NCBI GenBank assembly: GCA_028287465.1
Contig: JAQBPO010000033.1
Location: 68,688-132,687, forward strand
Reading direction: 5' to 3'
Length of the DNA stretch: 64,000 bases
From: Fibrobacterota bacterium
GTDB taxonomy: Bacteria > Fibrobacterota > Fibrobacteria > UBA11236
Part shown: positions 33,151-41,117 of the stretch, in pieces
Numbering within the stretch: the first letter of the stretch is position 1
Layout: every line of letters starts with the position of its first letter
Program-made: the position numbers and the translations under genes
The notes under the pieces: model-generated
What the model was told of the DNA's origin: nothing
The model's input: the letters and a program-made list of their open reading frames with translations, nothing else
Databases searched by the model: none

Positions 33151-34248
33151 CTACGCTGAGATGCTTCCCCGCAGCATGGGTCCCAGCGAATTCGCCAGCT
33201 TCAGGGGGAGCTTCGCCCAGATGTTCCGGGTCCACCCTAGTTTCCCCTGCGCGACATGCCAAGACTGTTCAAGGAAATGCCCTTTCTCATCGAATTGATA
33301 ACGATACAAAGGTAATTCCCGGGCCTGCCATTGTTTTTTGAACCGATAGGTCCCTTCGTCCCGGGTGCTGCGGCCGAAATCAACCAGGCGGCACCCCGCT
33401 TCGAAGGCGAAACGGATGCTTTCCCAATAAAGGGCGTTGTTGGGGCAATGGATGCGCTCATCCTTGAGCGTCGAGGCCCAGGGAATGGCCAGTTCGTTCT
33501 TCCACAGGATGCGGAACAGCCCGCCTATGCATTTGCCCTCGCGATGGGCCGTGCCGATCCGGGCCCCGGGGAAATGGCGCAGCACCGCCTCGAAGAATCC
33601 GCGCGCATGGGTGGGCGATCCCAGATCGCGCATGTTCACGCAGAATACCTCGTAGAAATCGTCCAGGCGATCCTCGCGGCCCCAGACCACGGTCACGCCG
33701 GATTTTTCCGCCTTGCGCACCTGGTTCCGCACCTTGGCGTCCAGGCCCTTCCAATAGCCGTCCGCGTTCAGGGAATCGACCGGCCCCGGGTCGGCGACGC
33801 CTCGCCAGTCCCCGCCTTGCGAGTGGATGTCCCTTTCGGACAAGGGCAGGATCATGGAAACCTTGTCGTCCTTTGGGGTGGGCAGGCCACACAGGGGATC
33901 GCGGCTGCGGATCTCGAGTTGGGCGCGGCGCGCCTGCGCTTCCGCCACCAGCTTGTCCCTGAGGAGGTCCTCGGTTTCGGAATCCTCGGCCAGGATGCCG
34001 CCGTAGTCCAGGTAGGGCAGGCAGACCAGGTTCTTCCCGAAGGCGGCGGAGGCCAGGAAACAGGCGGGAGCCATCCCCTTAACGGCGCCGGTATCGGGGT
34101 CCGTGCGGACGAAGGCGAAAGCCTCCTTGTCGTAGGCTTCCTTGATCACCTTCATCCAGGCGGGGTCATGGCAATAATTGGCTTGGGGGGAATTCCCGAG
34201 AAACTCCCGGCAAGCCTGTTCCAGGCCCGGGTCGAATAGGCGGATCAT
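33151..34248 (-). CDS. FemAB-like acyltransferase, PEP-CTERM/exosortase-associated type (copy 2)
   Basis: The 365-residue paralogue of the 17032-18066 protein shares the same blocks: CHDPAWMKVIKEAY, KVRNQVRKAEKSG, VNMRDLGSPTHA, NNALYWESIRFAF, DFGRSTRDEGTYRFK. Compared with copy 1 it carries roughly 20 extra residues (SQGGDWRGVADPGPVDSL) just before YWKGLDAK. DNA similarity is high, including an identical 27-nt run (17342-17368 versus 33461-33487), indicating recent duplication or gene conversion. It precedes the VanZ-like gene, with which it may overlap. Expected to form an amide bond on a glycan or lipid precursor. Confidence 0.87.
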   Translation of the reverse strand: MIRLFDPGLEQACREFLGNSPQANYCHDPAWMKVIKEAYDKEAFAFVRTDPDTGAVKGMAPACFLASAAFGKNLVCLPYLDYGGILAEDSETEDLLRDKLVAEAQARRAQLEIRSRDPLCGLPTPKDDKVSMILPLSERDIHSQGGDWRGVADPGPVDSLNADGYWKGLDAKVRNQVRKAEKSGVTVVWGREDRLDDFYEVFCVNMRDLGSPTHARGFFEAVLRHFPGARIGTAHREGKCIGGLFRILWKNELAIPWASTLKDERIHCPNNALYWESIRFAFEAGCRLVDFGRSTRDEGTYRFKKQWQARELPLYRYQFDEKGHFLEQSWHVAQGKLGWTRNIWAKLPLKLANSLGPMLRGSISA

Positions 34249-34387
34249 GACGGGTTCTCCTCGCGGGTGCGGCGGATGTCCAAGGCTTCAGGTCTGAAGA
34301 TAGATTCTGGCGGCGGTGAGGCAAATTATCCGTCGCGCGGGAAGCGGAAAACCTTCCAAGGACCTGGGCGGCGCGCTTCGGGGGAAA

Positions 34388-35272
34388 TCAGAGGCCGAGC
34401 AGGATCACGCCCGCGGCCACGTACAGGGCGCAAATGGCCAGCAACGCGGGATCCCTGGGAACGTCCGCCACGGTGTTCTCCCCGAAGCCCTTTTCCATCA
34501 CCAGGTAGAGATAGCGGAACAATCCGAACATGGCGATGGGAAGGGTATAGATGAGCCGCGTGCTCCCGTGCACTTCCAGGGTCCGCGGGCTGGTGGTATA
34601 GAGCCCGTAGGTGATCAAGGTGGCGGACAGGGTGATGGCCAGGAGCATGCGCAGGAATTCCGGGGAATAGCTCTTGAGCACGGCGCGCTTCTCCGCCAAC
34701 GGCCTTTCCCCGTCCATGAGTTCGGCGTACCGTTTCGAGAAGCCCAGGAACAGGCTGAGGTTCATGGTGCACAGGATGAACCACTGGGAAGGCTCCACGC
34801 CGATGCCCCAAGTGCCCGCCAGCAGGCGGATGATGAATCCGGACGCGATGCAGAAGACGTCGATCAGCACCATGGATTTGAGGATGCGCGAGTAAAGCAC
34901 GTTGACGGCGGCGTAGGCCGCCAGGCATGCGGAAAGCCGGGGGCCCGCGTAGAGGCTGATGGTCAGCGCGCCCGCGCCCAGGGCCGCGGCCAAGGCGTAG
35001 GCCGCGTAGGAGGATACCTCGCCGGAGGCGATGGGCCGCGTCCGCTTGCGCGGATGGGCGCGATCCGCTTCGACGTCCATGGCGTCGTTCACGCAATACA
35101 CGGCGCTGGCGGCCAGGCAGAAGGCGGCGAAGGCGGAGACGGCCAGCAGCAGCATCCCGGGACGGGTCCAGTCCTCGGCGAAAACCACCCCCGCCAGCAC
35201 GAACACGTTCTTGATCCAATGCGCGGGGCGCATGAGCCCCAGCAAGGCGCGCGTCCGGCCCCGGGTGCTCAC
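34388..35272 (-). CDS. UbiA-family polyprenyl-phosphate phosphoribosyltransferase (Rv3806c-like)
   Basis: The 294-residue protein has about eight membrane helices and starts at GTG, overlapping the DprE2-like stop as GTGA (35269-35272). LMRPAHWIKNVFVLAGVVFA, YCVNDAMDVEADRAHPRKRTRPIASG (first Asp-rich NDxxDxxxD site) and YSRILKSMVLIDVFCIASGFIIR match decaprenyl-phosphate 5-phosphoribosyltransferase rather than quinone-pathway UbiA. It would transfer phosphoribose from PRPP to polyprenyl phosphate. With the next two genes it forms a complete-looking arm of lipid-linked arabinofuranose synthesis, lacking only a visible phosphatase. Confidence 0.87.
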   Translation of the reverse strand: MSTRGRTRALLGLMRPAHWIKNVFVLAGVVFAEDWTRPGMLLLAVSAFAAFCLAASAVYCVNDAMDVEADRAHPRKRTRPIASGEVSSYAAYALAAALGAGALTISLYAGPRLSACLAAYAAVNVLYSRILKSMVLIDVFCIASGFIIRLLAGTWGIGVEPSQWFILCTMNLSLFLGFSKRYAELMDGERPLAEKRAVLKSYSPEFLRMLLAITLSATLITYGLYTTSPRTLEVHGSTRLIYTLPIAMFGLFRYLYLVMEKGFGENTVADVPRDPALLAICALYVAAGVILLGL

Positions 35273-36027
35273 AGCTTCATCCTCCGGAAGACGGGCGAGG
35301 GGATCCAGCGGATGATCAGCATGATCCATCTCCAGATCCCCGGCGTATAGAGGACCTCGCGCCGCTTGCGCAGGGCGGAGACTATCTCCTGGGCCACCTT
35401 TTCCGGCTCCGCCATCAGGCGGCTCTCCACGCCCTTGGTCATGCGCGTGCGGACGAACCCGGGCTTCACGGTCTGCACGAATACGCCGGTCCCGACCAGG
35501 CGGTGGCGCAGGCCCGCCAGGTAGGCGGAGAGCCCGGCCTTGGCGGCGGCGTAGGCCAGCACCTTGCCGCGGCCGCGATCGCCCGCCACGGAGGACACGC
35601 AGCTGATCCAGCCGGAACCGCGCCGCCGGAAATGGCCCGCGAACAGGTCCAGGATCATGGCCGGCCCGGTCAGGTTGGTTTCGATGGTGAGCCTGGTCTT
35701 GTCCGGATCCCGGTCGCATTCATCCTGCGGGAACAGGATTCCCGCGGCGAAGAATACCCCTTGGATCCCGCCTTCGCGCGCGGCCGGCATCGCTTCGAGT
35801 TGGCGGAACCGGTCCGCATGCCCGGCGAAATCAAGCACGTCCCAGGCCAGGCATGCGGGCTTGCGGCCATGCGCGGACTCCAGGGCCCGCGCCTGGGCTT
35901 CAAGGGCCGCGCCGTCGCGCCCGATCAGGATCAGGGCCTCGCCCAGGGACGCCAGCCGCGCCGCGACCGCCGAGGCGATGCCGGACGTCGCGCCGAAGAG
36001 GACGATCCGGCCTTTCAGGTTTTCCAA
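35269..36027 (-). CDS. dprE2: DprE2-like SDR, polyprenyl-phosphoryl-2-keto-ribose reductase
   Basis: The 252-residue short-chain dehydrogenase has IVLFGATSGIASAVAARLA (cofactor loop), ISCVSSVAGDRGRG with the catalytic serine, and YAAAKAGLSAYLAGLRHRL with the Tyr-x-x-x-Lys pair. FVQTVKPGFVRTRMT follows. Size, sequence style and position between the UbiA-like and DprE1-like genes identify it as DprE2, which reduces the 2-keto intermediate to polyprenyl-phosphoryl-arabinose using NADH. The start overlaps the DprE1 end by 13 bp, so the two are coupled. Placement as DprE2 rests on the operon as much as on motifs. Confidence 0.87.
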   Translation of the reverse strand: MENLKGRIVLFGATSGIASAVAARLASLGEALILIGRDGAALEAQARALESAHGRKPACLAWDVLDFAGHADRFRQLEAMPAAREGGIQGVFFAAGILFPQDECDRDPDKTRLTIETNLTGPAMILDLFAGHFRRRGSGWISCVSSVAGDRGRGKVLAYAAAKAGLSAYLAGLRHRLVGTGVFVQTVKPGFVRTRMTKGVESRLMAEPEKVAQEIVSALRKRREVLYTPGIWRWIMLIIRWIPSPVFRRMKL

Positions 36028-37415
36028 AGTTCCAGCCTTTCCGCCAGGCGGGAATTGCTCTTGGCCTCGGGATTGTAACGGCGTACGGTTTCCATCCAGG
36101 CCCGGCTTTCGGGATACATGGCCCGGAAGGCTTCCGGTCTAAGGCGCGCGTCCTTGGTCAGGTACACCCTGCCGCCGAAGGAGATGACCAGGTCGTCCAG
36201 GCGGTCCAGTAACCGCAAGGTTTCCTGTCCCCGGAAGGGGATGTCCAGGGCCAGGGTATAGCCGCGCTTGCAGAAGGGAAGCATCACCCTATCGTCCCCG
36301 CAGCGCTTGAGCACGGAGAGGAAGGCCCCGAGCCCGTTCCCGCTCAGGAAGTCCAGGGCGGCGGCGATGCCGTCCTCGCCGCGCGGATCGGGGATCATGC
36401 ACTGGTATTGGAAAAATCCCTTGCGGCCGTAGAGTAGGTTCCAATCGCCGATCCGGTCCAGGGGATAGAAGAAGCCCTCGAATCCCTCGCGGGATTTCCC
36501 GCCCGCGCCTCCCCGGGAAAGCCGATAGAAGACTTCATTGAACGCGGACAGGAAAGGGCGGTTGAGCAGGGCTCCGGGCAAGGTGAAGGGGACCTTGAGC
36601 CGGCGCTTGTCGCGATAAGCCAGGTTGGCGGCCTTATCCGTTCCCGGCGCACCGGACCCTCCTTGGGCCGCCATGCCCGCGCTGCCTGCGGTTCCCGCCG
36701 CCTTGGAAGGCAGGGCATGGTTGCCCAGCATCAGCACCCCGCGCCCCATGGATCGGCCCCGGGCCAGGGTATCCAGCCAGGCCACGGAATATTCATAGTC
36801 CGCATCGTGCTTGGAAAGCAGGGCGAACAGGGAGTCGAGGCCCGGAGCGCGCACGCGCAGGCATTCCACCTGGGCGGTCTCCACCGGCTTGAGGCGCAGC
36901 TTGGCGCGCGTGATGAAGCCCGTCAGGCCATAGCCGCCCACGGTGGCGCGGAACAGGTCCGGATGGACGGCCGGAGAGCAGATCAGGGTGCCCATCGGAG
37001 TGGCCACTTCCAGTTCGAGGATGAAATGCTCCAGGGATCCGGAATGATGGTGGTTCTTGCCATGCACGTTGCTGGCGATGGCGCCGCCCAGGCTCACGAA
37101 CATGGTTCCGGGGGTGACCGGCAGGAAGAATCCGCGGGGCAAGGCGATGCGCAGGATGGCCTGGAAGGTGACCCCGGCCTCCGCATCCATGACGCCGGAA
37201 TAGGGATTGAAGGAAAGGAACCTATCAAGCCGGTAGGAATTGATGGCGAGATGGCCGGCGGCCGGAAGGCCGGCGTCCCCATAGCTGCGCCCCTGGCCGC
37301 GCGGGAGGTACGCGCGCCCGGTCAGGGAAGGGATGCGCCCCAGGGATTCGGGCGCGTCCTCTTCCGCCGTTACGATCGGGTAACGGCCCCAACCGGAAAG
37401 CGCATTAGTCGGCAT
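36015..37415 (-). CDS. dprE1: DprE1-like FAD oxidase, polyprenyl-phosphoryl-ribose 2-epimerase subunit
   Basis: The 466-residue FAD enzyme has RGQGRSYGDAG and GTMFVSLGGAIASNVHGKNHHHSG, the FAD-binding half of the vanillyl-alcohol-oxidase fold, in the exact style of DprE1. The C-terminal half ends with FGGRVYLTKDAR, containing the Lys (here 421) equivalent to catalytic Lys418 of the mycobacterial enzyme. The residue matching Cys387, the benzothiazinone target, is Ala389 in GYTLALDIPF. It oxidises polyprenyl-phosphoryl-ribose at C-2. It is first in a three-gene coupled operon. Known DprE1 acts at the inner membrane or periplasm; no signal peptide is visible. Confidence 0.92.
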   Translation of the reverse strand: MPTNALSGWGRYPIVTAEEDAPESLGRIPSLTGRAYLPRGQGRSYGDAGLPAAGHLAINSYRLDRFLSFNPYSGVMDAEAGVTFQAILRIALPRGFFLPVTPGTMFVSLGGAIASNVHGKNHHHSGSLEHFILELEVATPMGTLICSPAVHPDLFRATVGGYGLTGFITRAKLRLKPVETAQVECLRVRAPGLDSLFALLSKHDADYEYSVAWLDTLARGRSMGRGVLMLGNHALPSKAAGTAGSAGMAAQGGSGAPGTDKAANLAYRDKRRLKVPFTLPGALLNRPFLSAFNEVFYRLSRGGAGGKSREGFEGFFYPLDRIGDWNLLYGRKGFFQYQCMIPDPRGEDGIAAALDFLSGNGLGAFLSVLKRCGDDRVMLPFCKRGYTLALDIPFRGQETLRLLDRLDDLVISFGGRVYLTKDARLRPEAFRAMYPESRAWMETVRRYNPEAKSNSRLAERLELWKT

Positions 37416-37531
37416 GGATGAATTATAGCGTCTTTTGCCCGCATAGGCGATCCATCCCGTTCGCGCCGCCCATAAGCCGCAAAGGGACCGAGAATGCTTA
37501 TATTTTTCAGCACTAAAAAGCGGAGGCTATC

Positions 37532-38242
37532 ATGGATTGGGCACTTTTCAACTTCGACGGTATTATGTTCCTGCTGCGTTGGGGGCATTTCATTTTCGGC
37601 ATCGCCTGGATCGGCATGCTCTGGTACTTCAACTTCGTACAAGGTCCCTTCTTCGCCAAGGCCGAAGCGGCCACCAAGACCGAAGCGACCAAGGGCCTGG
37701 TCCCGCGTGCCCTCTTCTATTTCCGCTACGGCGCCATGGGCACCTTGATCACGGGCCTGGCCATCATCGGCATGAAGTTCGGCCAAGCCGGTTCCGCCGG
37801 TTCCGCCCTTTTCAACAGCTCCTGGTCCGCCACCATCCTGACCGGCGCCATCATGGGTCTGGTCATGTGGTTCAATGTCTGGTTCGTCATCTGGCCCAGG
37901 CAGAAGCGCATCATCGCCTCGGCGAACGGCGAAAAGGTCGAGAACCTTCCCGCCATGGCCCGCCGCGCCTTCCTCGCCTCCCGCACCAATACCCTGCTGT
38001 CCGTGCCCCTGTTGTTCTTCATGGGAGCCGCCAGCCATCTCACCATCCGCGTGGAAGAAGGCAAGGTCGGTCTCTGGCTCGGCATCGTCGCCGTCATAGT
38101 CGGCCTCATCGAAGCGAACGCCTTGCTTGCCGATAAAGGCCCCACCACCAAGCCCATCGAAAAGGTCTCCGGCGTCATCCACTACGGACTCCTTCTCGCC
38201 TTGGTCTTCTACGCCCTCTCGGAAGTGGTCCTCCACCATTGA
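37532..38242 (+). CDS. puuD: PuuD-like membrane domain (urate hydroxylase N-terminal family)
   Basis: The 236-residue protein has about six to seven membrane helices, with FLLRWGHFIFGIAWIGMLWYFNFVQGPFF, YFRYGAMGTLITG, MWFNVWFVIWPRQKRII and SVPLLFFMGAASH. These match the urate-oxidase N-terminal family, whose proteobacterial member PuuD is a urate hydroxylase. In PuuD the membrane domain is commonly fused to cytochrome c; here a separate cytochrome gene begins at once. GGAGG about 8 bp upstream supports the start. No other purine-catabolism gene is nearby, so the substrate is not certain. Confidence 0.82.
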   Translation: MDWALFNFDGIMFLLRWGHFIFGIAWIGMLWYFNFVQGPFFAKAEAATKTEATKGLVPRALFYFRYGAMGTLITGLAIIGMKFGQAGSAGSALFNSSWSATILTGAIMGLVMWFNVWFVIWPRQKRIIASANGEKVENLPAMARRAFLASRTNTLLSVPLLFFMGAASHLTIRVEEGKVGLWLGIVAVIVGLIEANALLADKGPTTKPIEKVSGVIHYGLLLALVFYALSEVVLHH

Positions 38243-38250
38243 TCCCGGTA

Positions 38251-38592
38251 ATGCGGCGCTTACGGTCGGTTCTCCTGGCGGCGGCCCTCGGCGCCGCCTG
38301 CCTGGAGTTCTGGTCCGCCTGCAAAAAGCAGGAGGCCTCCGACCCCCTGGTCACCCGGGGGCGGGGCCTCTACCTGTCGAATTGCATTTCCTGCCATAAC
38401 GTGAACCCGGCGCGCGCCGGCTCCTTGGGGCCGGACATTAAGGGCTCGTCCCTGGAGCTGGTGCAGGCGCGCGTGCTGCGCGGCGAATACCCTCCCGGCT
38501 ACGCGCCTAAGCGCCCGACCAAAATCATGGTCAAGCTTCCGCTTACGGAAGTGGACGTGAAAGCGGTTCACGCCTATTTGAATGCGCCCTAG
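38251..38592 (+). CDS. Small c-type cytochrome, probable lipoprotein
   Basis: The 113-residue protein has an N-terminal export signal ending in a possible lipobox (EFWSAC). One haem-binding CISCH lies near residue 48, and TKIMVKLPLTEVDV may hold the distal methionine (position 90 or so). A TTG at 38239 would overlap the PuuD stop as TTGA; the ATG at 38251 is preferred. Its place directly after the PuuD-like gene suggests it accepts electrons from that membrane protein, taking the role of the fused cytochrome domain of longer PuuD proteins. Confidence 0.85.
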   Translation: MRRLRSVLLAAALGAACLEFWSACKKQEASDPLVTRGRGLYLSNCISCHNVNPARAGSLGPDIKGSSLELVQARVLRGEYPPGYAPKRPTKIMVKLPLTEVDVKAVHAYLNAP

Positions 38593-38631
38593 CGGGCCTT
38601 GGGCGGTCCTTTTCCAGCGGTCGCGCCCCCC

Positions 38632-39489
38632 TCACCGTCCCAAAGAGGACGGCAAGGTCCTTCCCAACAAATTCTTGTTGTCCCCTCCCCACATCGCAGC
38701 CAAGCGGAACAAGCCGGGCCGGGTTTTCCGGGCCAAAGCGCAGGCGATCCGACCCTCCTTGGCCAGACCCGCGCCGGGTGGATCGATGCCGGGATCAACG
38801 GCCATACCCTGATAGGTGGAAAGAAGGAGCTCCCGGCCGGCCGTGCACCCGCAATCCGAGCAGGATACGCCCACCTTGGCCCAATAGAGTCCCACGCGAT
38901 CCAAGTACCACGCCTTGCGGTCGTCCCATTCCGGTCCCATGTATTGGGTGATGGATTGCATCCCGATGTAAGGAGCCGACAGACCGCTCAAAAGCGAGGA
39001 CCTGCCTGACACGGTCGCATGGGCATAGAAGAAAACGTCCGTGGTATCCGTATGGCCGAACCGGAGCGAGTCCCCGTTTACCAGTTGGAACTTCCCTCCG
39101 AACTCTTTGTACGTCAGGGTACGCAGAGCGACCGTATCCGGCAGGCTGCCGATGAGGCTGTCGCGGGTATAACCCCATTTGTGGGCCACGCGGGCGAATA
39201 GGGAGTCATGTTCCAGGACCGTGTAGATGGTGGTGTCCTTTTTCACGACTCTCATCATCACCCTCAATCGCAGCTTTTCCTTGTATCGGACCCGGTATTC
39301 CTGCCCGTATCTTAGGGGCGGGATTGCGGTCGGCTCAATATCCCCCGCTCCCGCATATACCCATTCCTTGCCGGGGAGTACGGGGGCAAAATCCGCTCCC
39401 GCGGTTTCCATCGGCGCCGCGCCGGCCAGCATTCCTACCAGGAACAATCCCGTCCACCAGCCCTTAATACGCGCTCCCAAGTTTTTCAT
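38632..39489 (-). CDS. Exported protein of unknown function
   Basis: The 285-residue protein has a signal peptide (WWTGLFLVGMLAGAAPMETAGA). The mature part has many beta-type stretches: VLPGKEWVYAG, YRVRYKEKLRLRVMMRVVKKDTTIYTVLEHDSLF. CSDCGC near residue 210 may form disulfides or bind metal. There is an LPGKEW motif of the kind seen in lipocalin-like or DUF3108-type periplasmic proteins, but I do not recognise a family. It converges with the cytochrome gene (39-bp gap) and is divergent from sodA across 294 bp in which I see no ORF and no convincing promoter. Confidence 0.72.
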   Translation of the reverse strand: MKNLGARIKGWWTGLFLVGMLAGAAPMETAGADFAPVLPGKEWVYAGAGDIEPTAIPPLRYGQEYRVRYKEKLRLRVMMRVVKKDTTIYTVLEHDSLFARVAHKWGYTRDSLIGSLPDTVALRTLTYKEFGGKFQLVNGDSLRFGHTDTTDVFFYAHATVSGRSSLLSGLSAPYIGMQSITQYMGPEWDDRKAWYLDRVGLYWAKVGVSCSDCGCTAGRELLLSTYQGMAVDPGIDPPGAGLAKEGRIACALARKTRPGLFRLAAMWGGDNKNLLGRTLPSSLGR

Positions 39490-39783
39490 TCCTTAGCTCC
39501 CTCATCTCGTCCGGACTCCGCAATCCATTCCGTCATTTCCGCTCCCGTTTCGCGAGGCTTCCCGTATCCCCGTCCTATCCGGAAGCAAAGTCGGTGCCCG
39601 CTCCTTAAATCCTATCGATTACGGTAAACGGGGCAAAACGGGACCTCGGGGAAGCCCACTCTCCGGATTCCCATCAGGAATTGCGCACCTGGGACCCGCT
39701 CCTGGTCGAAATCGTTGCAGCCGCCCATGCGGGCCTTTATCTTCCCCTAACACGCCCTTTCCCATTCCAAGACGGAGATAACC

Positions 39784-40419
39784 ATGGCTTTCACCTTGCC
39801 CCCCCTGCCCTATCCCACCGATGCCCTGGAGCCTTTCTATGACAAGGCCACCCTGGAAATCCATCACGGCAAGCATCATGCCGCGTACGTGGACAAGCTG
39901 AACAAGGCCCTCGAAGCCATCCCGGCCTTCCATGACAAGGGAATCGACGATATCCTGATGGATCTCGACGCGATTCCCCAAGGCATGCGCCAGTCCGTGA
40001 TCAACAACGGCGGAGGCCATGCGAACCATTCCCTTTTCTGGAGCATCATGGCCCCGGGCAAGGGCGGCGCCCCAAAAGGCAAGATCGGCGAAGCCATCCA
40101 GAAGGAATTCGGAGGCTTCGATGAGTTCAAGAAGACGTTCACGGCCAAGGCCCTGGAACTCTTCGGGAGCGGTTGGACCTTCCTCGTCCAGGACGCGGAC
40201 GGGAAGCTTCAGATCCTGAACCTGCCCAATCAGGACAGCCCCATCAGCAAGCGGCTGCAGCCTTTGCTGCTGGTGGATCTATGGGAACACGCGTATTACC
40301 TGAAGTTCCAGAACCGCAGGCCCGAGTGGGTGGAGACCTGGTGGAACGTGGTGGATTGGGATCGCGTGGAGCAGTACTACATCGAGGAGCCGGCTTGGCT
40401 CATCGAGCATGCTACCTAG
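39784..40419 (+). CDS. sodA: Superoxide dismutase, Mn-type
   Basis: The 211-residue protein has the full Fe/Mn-SOD pattern: LEIHHGKHHAAYV (first ligand His27), GGGHANHSLFW (second His) and DLWEHAYYLKFQNRRPEW (Asp and His ligands). The GGHxNHxxFW motif and Gln in LPNQDSP favour manganese over iron, though cambialistic use cannot be excluded. It converts superoxide to oxygen and peroxide in the cytoplasm. There is no signal peptide. A GGAGATAACC leader precedes the ATG. The gene stands alone. Confidence 0.95.
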   Translation: MAFTLPPLPYPTDALEPFYDKATLEIHHGKHHAAYVDKLNKALEAIPAFHDKGIDDILMDLDAIPQGMRQSVINNGGGHANHSLFWSIMAPGKGGAPKGKIGEAIQKEFGGFDEFKKTFTAKALELFGSGWTFLVQDADGKLQILNLPNQDSPISKRLQPLLLVDLWEHAYYLKFQNRRPEWVETWWNVVDWDRVEQYYIEEPAWLIEHAT

Positions 40420-41117
40420 CGTGGTTGAGACGTAGTTTGTTCGGGGGGATGAAGGTTCCGCGGGCGCGGTCGGGGCATGGGGGCGGCTCCGGAAGGCTCC
40501 GGGGCGGGAGCGTCGCTGCGGTGGGGCTTCCGGCGGGACGGCTGGGAGGTCCGCTGGTTCCGCCGCGCGCGCTCGCACATGAGCCGGTCTCCCCACAGAT
40601 CCCTTAGGAAGAGTGCTCGTTTGCGCTTCGCCGTCCCGCCCGCTCCCACCCCTCCGCCTAATCGGACCGACCCCATCCCCGGCCTCACCCGCTGGCCCAA
40701 CATCCTCCCAACAGGCTAGACCTATGCCTCGGTGCTTGCGTGGTCCCGTTAAAGTAGGGTCGAGGCGGTGGTTCGTCGGTTCCAGCGGTTTGGATCGAGG
40801 CTTCGGAGCGCGCGGCGGGGCGCCCGGGAGGGGGTCGCGTGGGATAGCGGGGGAGTGGGTAGGTGAGGGTTGCGGAGAGTGGGTCGCGGGTGTTTTTGTC
40901 GATTGGCCGCGGGGAGAATGCGCGCGGCCGGGTTGGCTGGGAGGGGAGGCGGTTCGTAGGGTTTGAATGCGGGGGGCCCCGGGGGTTTTGGGCTGGGAGG
41001 CGCGGCGGCCTGCCTTCCAGGCAGGGCGCTTCAGGCGTCTAAGGAGTGACGGGTTGGAAAATAAGAGTTGAAGAGGGGCGTATTGGGTGCGGTGGTGAGA
41101 GCGATCGTGCGATCGTC
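40420..41117. other. Non-coding gap of 698 bp with strong G-rich strand
   Basis: No ORF here has convincing codon structure; the open frames translate into Gly/Arg/Pro-rich low-complexity peptides. From about 40740 to 41060 the plus strand is heavily G-skewed with repeated G-tracts. GGGGGG-CCCC-GGGGG-TTTT-GGG-CT-GGG at 40971-40997 satisfies the G-quadruplex pattern. The first 300 bp are GC-rich without skew. The gap lies between the convergent ends of sodA and the lipoprotein gene. Confidence 0.65.

Noticed and set aside
40613-40966. 117-codon open frame in the sodA downstream gap
   Set aside because: Translates to Pro/Gly/Arg low complexity without signal, motif or ribosome-binding site; region shows G-skew rather than coding periodicity.
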